Shown here: positions 5,654 through 9,040 of the stretch, in pieces
How the letters are laid out: each line of letters begins with the position of its first letter
How positions within the stretch are numbered: the first letter of the stretch is position 1
Assembly (NCBI GenBank): GCA_964472175.1
Contig: CAYYJF010000068.1
Span: 1-9,040, forward strand
Source of the DNA: UBA8389 sp964472175
GTDB lineage: Bacteria; Bacteroidota; Bacteroidia; Bacteroidales; UBA1402
Reading direction: 5' to 3'
Length of the DNA stretch: 9,040 nucleotides
The notes under the pieces: generated by a model
Database searches by the model: none
What the model was told of the DNA's origin: nothing
The model's input: the letters and a program-made list of their open reading frames with translations, nothing else
Program-made: the position numbers and the translations under genes

Positions 5654-7597
5654 TTAAGACATTTCTAATGCAACCTTTATTGCAAGATCATCGTCAATTT
5701 TGAGCAACAAGAGTACAAACATAATCAACAATCTTGTGTATGCTATTTCATGTTGAGCATCATCATCAGCCGGCGCATTGCTACCATGTGCATAAAGGTT
5801 TCTAATGGCATAGGCATTGGTAAATCGTTCATTATTTAAAATAAAACTAAAATAATTCTGTTCTTCTGGAGTTAAGAGTTTATTGCAACTGGTCACCCAG
5901 CCGGCTTTTTCCATTTCTAGAATTACTTTTCTCATCTCTGCTGGGTAATACCAGAACGGACAGGCTTTATATTTATACAGGTGTTGAAGGACAAGTAACT
6001 TTGCCCAACTAAGTACTTGCAGTATTGAGTCATCACCAATTTTGACAACACCATAATCAATTAATGGTTTTATACTATTTAGTTGATATTTCTCAAACTT
6101 TGAGCAGTCAATAGGTTTCATGGTTTTTAAAAGTGAAAAGAATGAATGATGGTGCTCTTCTTTATACGGCTCTACGTACTGCAACATACTTTGATCGCTC
6201 ATCAGCAAATAAAACAACGTCTGCAAATCGGAATTGCTCTCATTGACCACGAAATACTTCTTATCTATACAACTAGCTGATTCAGTAACCTTTATTGATG
6301 ATTCCAATGCCAACAGATCTGGATCTATTTCACGCTCCTTCGAATACAGATTAAACTGCTTCACTATAGCATCTAACTCGGGTGCCAAAGCTCTGAACTT
6401 TTCCACATAAGTGCTTTCTACTAATGGAACAGTTATTTTTTGAGCTGGATAACCATATTTTTCTTTCAAGTGATTTTCGTAAAATTGCTTTATTTCGCTC
6501 TCCATCATTCTGTCCGTTGCCTTAAGTGTATTAATCATTGCAGACATCTGAATCACAGCAAGTTGGTCTTTCATCTTGAAATCAATATTTTCTCTGTATG
6601 TATCTTTTGCTGACAAGCCCATCAACCTCTCCATAACGCCTTCCTGACAACTCATGCTTATCAGATTGATGAAACTCAACTTTGTGAGATACCCAAAAAC
6701 ATCTTTGAAATAGTAAATAATGTCAGAAGAGTTAAGCTTGTCAATTATTTTTGCATCATACCCACAAATCAGGTGGCTGTTTTCATCAGTGTAGGAATAC
6801 GCTGGTTCTATCCCATCTGCTCTTGACATCTCCACTGTTGTACGCAAAGGCACACCCATACCAGGTTTAAAATAATGTTGTAAAAGTTCCTGCTCAAGCT
6901 TTCTAGCTTTCAGGCGCGTTTTTGGGGATATTACAAGACTGGCTTTGTTATCTTTAGCATTTATAACCAGTTGCACATAATTCATGTTCGCATCTAAACC
7001 ACGATCAAGATAATTTAATATGATTGACTCTTTTTCTTCTAGAGTCAAAGATGAAGGGATAGTAATAGGCTCTCCAGTGCTCAGCTTGTGATTTGCTACA
7101 TAATGGTCAAGTAACCATATAGCTGCATTCTCGTGGTTCTTGAGCAGTACAGAAAGAGTTTTATTATGCCATTTTACTATTTTGCTACTTCTCATAATAT
7201 CGCGCAAAGTAAATAGGTCACCTTTTGCGACAGTTTTCAAGTTCTCTTCATTCAGAATGCCTTTAATATCAAAACGGTCTATAATCTTCCAGATGGTTTC
7301 TTTGTAGTTAAACTCTACAGAATTGTAAATAACAACAAGTGCATTCGGATCAATACTGTTAAAGAAGTTTGCAACTATTTTGTAGAAAAACCTAGTTTTT
7401 TCTACAAAATCCTCGCTCCATTCCTTAAGAGTAATACCATTATCTACAAATTGGCGGATATGGTATAACTCAATCACCTCATTGATATCTGTATACACTT
7501 TATCTTCAGAAGACAACTCAATTACTCGAGTCGCCTGCTGTAGGTTGTAATATGCACTTATATCACCGGGTGAATAGAAATGGACTCTTTCGTTCAT
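5654..7597 (-). CDS. Uncharacterised 647-residue protein with C-terminal HEPN-like domain
   Basis: I do not recognise this protein as a named family. It is large, soluble-looking, rich in charged residues, and has no signal peptide. Near the C-terminus it carries AIRNLYAHGSN, in which R599, N600 and H604 fit the RNxxxH (R-X4-H) active-site motif of HEPN domains. A hydrophobic helix (YTRLLIMFVLLLLK) follows about 20 residues later, as in Apea-like HEPN folds. Just upstream, around residues 515-560, SIKPLIDYGVVKIGDDSILQV resembles a winged-helix segment. The first roughly 500 residues show no motif I can place. HEPN domains of this type often cut RNA in defence or toxin systems, so a role as an RNase effector with its own sensor region is an inference. 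The gene is AT-rich, has its own 104- and 117-base flanks, and interrupts the sugar genes. No antitoxin-like partner is adjacent. ATG is at 7595-7597, preceded by an A-rich stretch. Confidence 0.8.
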   Translation of the reverse strand: MNERVHFYSPGDISAYYNLQQATRVIELSSEDKVYTDINEVIELYHIRQFVDNGITLKEWSEDFVEKTRFFYKIVANFFNSIDPNALVVIYNSVEFNYKETIWKIIDRFDIKGILNEENLKTVAKGDLFTLRDIMRSSKIVKWHNKTLSVLLKNHENAAIWLLDHYVANHKLSTGEPITIPSSLTLEEKESIILNYLDRGLDANMNYVQLVINAKDNKASLVISPKTRLKARKLEQELLQHYFKPGMGVPLRTTVEMSRADGIEPAYSYTDENSHLICGYDAKIIDKLNSSDIIYYFKDVFGYLTKLSFINLISMSCQEGVMERLMGLSAKDTYRENIDFKMKDQLAVIQMSAMINTLKATDRMMESEIKQFYENHLKEKYGYPAQKITVPLVESTYVEKFRALAPELDAIVKQFNLYSKEREIDPDLLALESSIKVTESASCIDKKYFVVNESNSDLQTLFYLLMSDQSMLQYVEPYKEEHHHSFFSLLKTMKPIDCSKFEKYQLNSIKPLIDYGVVKIGDDSILQVLSWAKLLVLQHLYKYKACPFWYYPAEMRKVILEMEKAGWVTSCNKLLTPEEQNYFSFILNNERFTNAYAIRNLYAHGSNAPADDDAQHEIAYTRLLIMFVLLLLKIDDDLAIKVALEMS

Positions 7598-7701
7598 TAT
7601 TTTTTGGTTGGCGTTAGTTTACCAATGAAGTTGCTCTTACGCAAGGATTTCTACAACTTATTTCGTTATTATTTAATGCGTTATCAGATATCCATATGAC
7701 T

Positions 7702-8292
7702 CTATTTGGCAAATATATTCCAAAGAGTATTAAAAATGAGTTTGATGTCCGATAAAAAAGAATGGCTTGCCACATAATCCAAATTTATACGAAGCTTATC
7801 CTGCATAATTACATCGATATAATACTTTTCCGGATTTTCAGCTTTTCCCAATAGCTCATTTTCATTTCGGTAACGAATAGAGGCCAAATCAGTAATGCCG
7901 GGTCGTACATTTAATACATTTAGCTGCTCAGCAGTGTACATATCCACGTATTTTCGCACTTCGGGGCGCGGCCCAACTAAACTCATATCACCAATCAGAA
8001 CATTTATCAATTGAGGAATCTCATCCAACTTGTATTTTCGGATGAAATATCCTGAACGTGTCACACGCGGATCACGTCCTCCAATGGTTATTAGGCCTTT
8101 TTTGTCAGACCCAACCCTCATGGAACGGAACTTGAAAAGCAAAAAATCCTTTCTATGGAATCCCACACGCACTTGTCTATAAAAAACTGGTCCACTGGAA
8201 TCCGTCTTTATCCAAATGGATAAAATCAGAAACAGCGGACTCAAAACGAGCAACCCCAGGCTACTTGCCACAATATCAAATAAACGTTTCAA
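7702..8292 (-). CDS. Initiating sugar transferase (PglC/WcfS-like phosphoglycosyl transferase)
   Basis: This complete 196-residue monotopic phosphoglycosyl transferase (PF02397) transfers a sugar 1-phosphate from a nucleotide sugar to undecaprenyl phosphate on the inner face of the cytoplasmic membrane. That is the first step of glycan assembly. It has the N-terminal re-entrant membrane helix (about residues 5-28), then GPVFYRQ and FKFRSM. The catalytic dyad is D90-E91 in KLDEIPQ, followed by GDMSLVGPRPEV (101-112) and RPGITDLASIRY. The length is that of the minimal PglC class, lacking the N-terminal domain of WcaJ-type enzymes. The start is a TTG at 8290-8292. No ATG is available, because an in-frame TAA lies shortly upstream, and the next residues KRLFDI are the usual family start. 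It begins 7 bases after the aminotransferase stop, so the two are almost certainly co-transcribed. The substrate is probably the amino sugar made by that neighbour. Confidence 0.93.
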   Translation of the reverse strand: MKRLFDIVASSLGLLVLSPLFLILSIWIKTDSSGPVFYRQVRVGFHRKDFLLFKFRSMRVGSDKKGLITIGGRDPRVTRSGYFIRKYKLDEIPQLINVLIGDMSLVGPRPEVRKYVDMYTAEQLNVLNVRPGITDLASIRYRNENELLGKAENPEKYYIDVIMQDKLRINLDYVASHSFLSDIKLIFNTLWNIFAK

Positions 8293-8299
8293 AAGGGTT

Positions 8300-9040
8300 C
8301 TATTTTATAATGATATCAACAAAGTTTGAGATGACATAATCTACTTCCTCGTCTGTTAGTCGCGTATGAAGAGGCAGCGTTATTACATTGGCAAACTGAT
8401 TATATGCATTTGGATAGTTCTTAATATCGAAGCCTAACGCTTTATAGGCAGTCATCATTGGAAGGGGCTTATAATGAACATTGCATGCAATGCCTCTTTC
8501 AGCCATTTTCTCAATCACAGCATTTCGATACGCTGCGTCCTTTCCTATCAATCTAACCAAATAGAGATGACCGCTGGATGAAGAATCCTCCGTGTAATGA
8601 TTCATTACATGAACACTTAAACAACTGTCTTTCAACTTCTTATTATACATATCAATAATCTGTCGTCTGCGTTCTAACAGTTCAGGATAACGTTTCAGTT
8701 GAACCAGTCCTATGGCAGCCATGATATCGGTCATGTTGCATTTGTAATACGTGCCGATGATATCGTATTCCCAGGCTCCGAATTTTGTCTTAGCAAGTGC
8801 ATCTTTGTTCTGACCGTGCAGTGATAGTAATTGGAATTGATGATATAGTTCCTCGTTGTCGACTCCGGCAATCGGCAACCATGTCAAAGCGCCTCCTTCT
8901 GCTGTAGTAAGATTTTTTACGGCATGAAAAGAAAATGATGTGAAATCGGCTATCAGGCCACACATCTTTCCATGTCGTTTTGCGCCAAAAGCATGAGCCG
9001 CATCTGCCAGTACGATAACACGACCAAACGCCTTTTGTAT
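8300..9040 (-). CDS. DegT/DnrJ/EryC1/StrS-family sugar aminotransferase, 5' end outside window
   Basis: The C-terminal 246 residues of a PLP-dependent nucleotide-sugar aminotransferase are visible; the reading frame continues past base 9040. LADAAHAFGAKR, near the window edge, contains the aspartate that pairs with the PLP ring nitrogen. SFSFHAVKNLTTAEGG contains the PLP-binding lysine (visible residue 42). The end of the protein, with HYKPLPMM and NVITLPLHTRLTDEEVDYVI, is typical. Family members have about 370-390 residues, so some 130 are missing on the right. An internal ATG at 8963-8965 is not the start, since the conserved aspartate motif lies before it. These enzymes convert 4-keto sugars to 4-amino sugars on UDP, GDP or dTDP carriers. 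Pairing with a small phosphoglycosyl transferase recalls the WcfR/WcfS pair of B. fragilis polysaccharide A and PglE/PglC of Campylobacter. The exact sugar is not determinable here. Confidence 0.93.
   Translation of the reverse strand: MQKAFGRVIVLADAAHAFGAKRHGKMCGLIADFTSFSFHAVKNLTTAEGGALTWLPIAGVDNEELYHQFQLLSLHGQNKDALAKTKFGAWEYDIIGTYYKCNMTDIMAAIGLVQLKRYPELLERRRQIIDMYNKKLKDSCLSVHVMNHYTEDSSSSGHLYLVRLIGKDAAYRNAVIEKMAERGIACNVHYKPLPMMTAYKALGFDIKNYPNAYNQFANVITLPLHTRLTDEEVDYVISNFVDIIIK

Noticed and set aside
7710..7717. Exact TAnnTTTG match (TATATTTG, minus strand) at the end of the transferase gene, as a promoter for the 647-residue protein
   Set aside because: It lies over 110 bases before the start, inside coding sequence, and has no upstream TTTG/TTG at the right distance; AT-rich coding DNA gives such matches by chance.

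Overview
The window reads as the end of a surface-polysaccharide (capsule or O-antigen type) locus from a member of the Bacteroidota, probably Bacteroidales-like. The evidence is the gene families present and several promoter-like sites that fit the Bacteroidota pattern (TTTG or TTG, about 19-21 nt, then TAnnTTTG). E. coli-like promoters or strong Shine-Dalgarno sites were not seen. No species can be named. Every recognisable gene lies on the minus strand, so transcription runs from right to left.

In transcription order: a DegT-family sugar aminotransferase, whose 5' end lies beyond base 9040, is followed after 7 bases by a PglC/WcfS-like initiating phosphoglycosyl transferase. Together they look like the amino-sugar and lipid-carrier start of a glycan pathway. 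Next comes a 647-residue protein of unknown function with a C-terminal HEPN-like RNase motif (R599, H604), which is an accessory, possibly defence-related gene. It is followed by a GHMP kinase that closely resembles plant glucuronokinase. The last gene, at the left edge, is a complete galE.

Between the kinase and galE (about 1016-4537) the DNA is a wreckage zone. It holds a truncated second phosphoglycosyl transferase, a 40-codon scrap of rmlA, and two scraps resembling the 3' end of the glucuronokinase gene. It also holds two unrelated AAA_14/DUF4143 ATPase genes. The promoter-distal ATPase gene (1038-2242) is broken by a frameshift that coincides with apparent loss of the Walker B segment. 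The promoter-proximal one (2561-3814) is intact. The kinase-end scraps lie on both sides of the intact ATPase gene, which suggests that this gene and its neighbours entered, or were rearranged, at the 3' end of a kinase gene.

Taken together: the sugar genes (aminotransferase, transferase, kinase, galE) supply and load sugars for an envelope glycan. The ATPases and the HEPN-like protein look like AT-richer cargo placed between them. The best candidate for something undescribed is the HEPN-like 647-residue protein. The best evidence of recent evolution is the mosaic of gene fragments around the intact ATPase.
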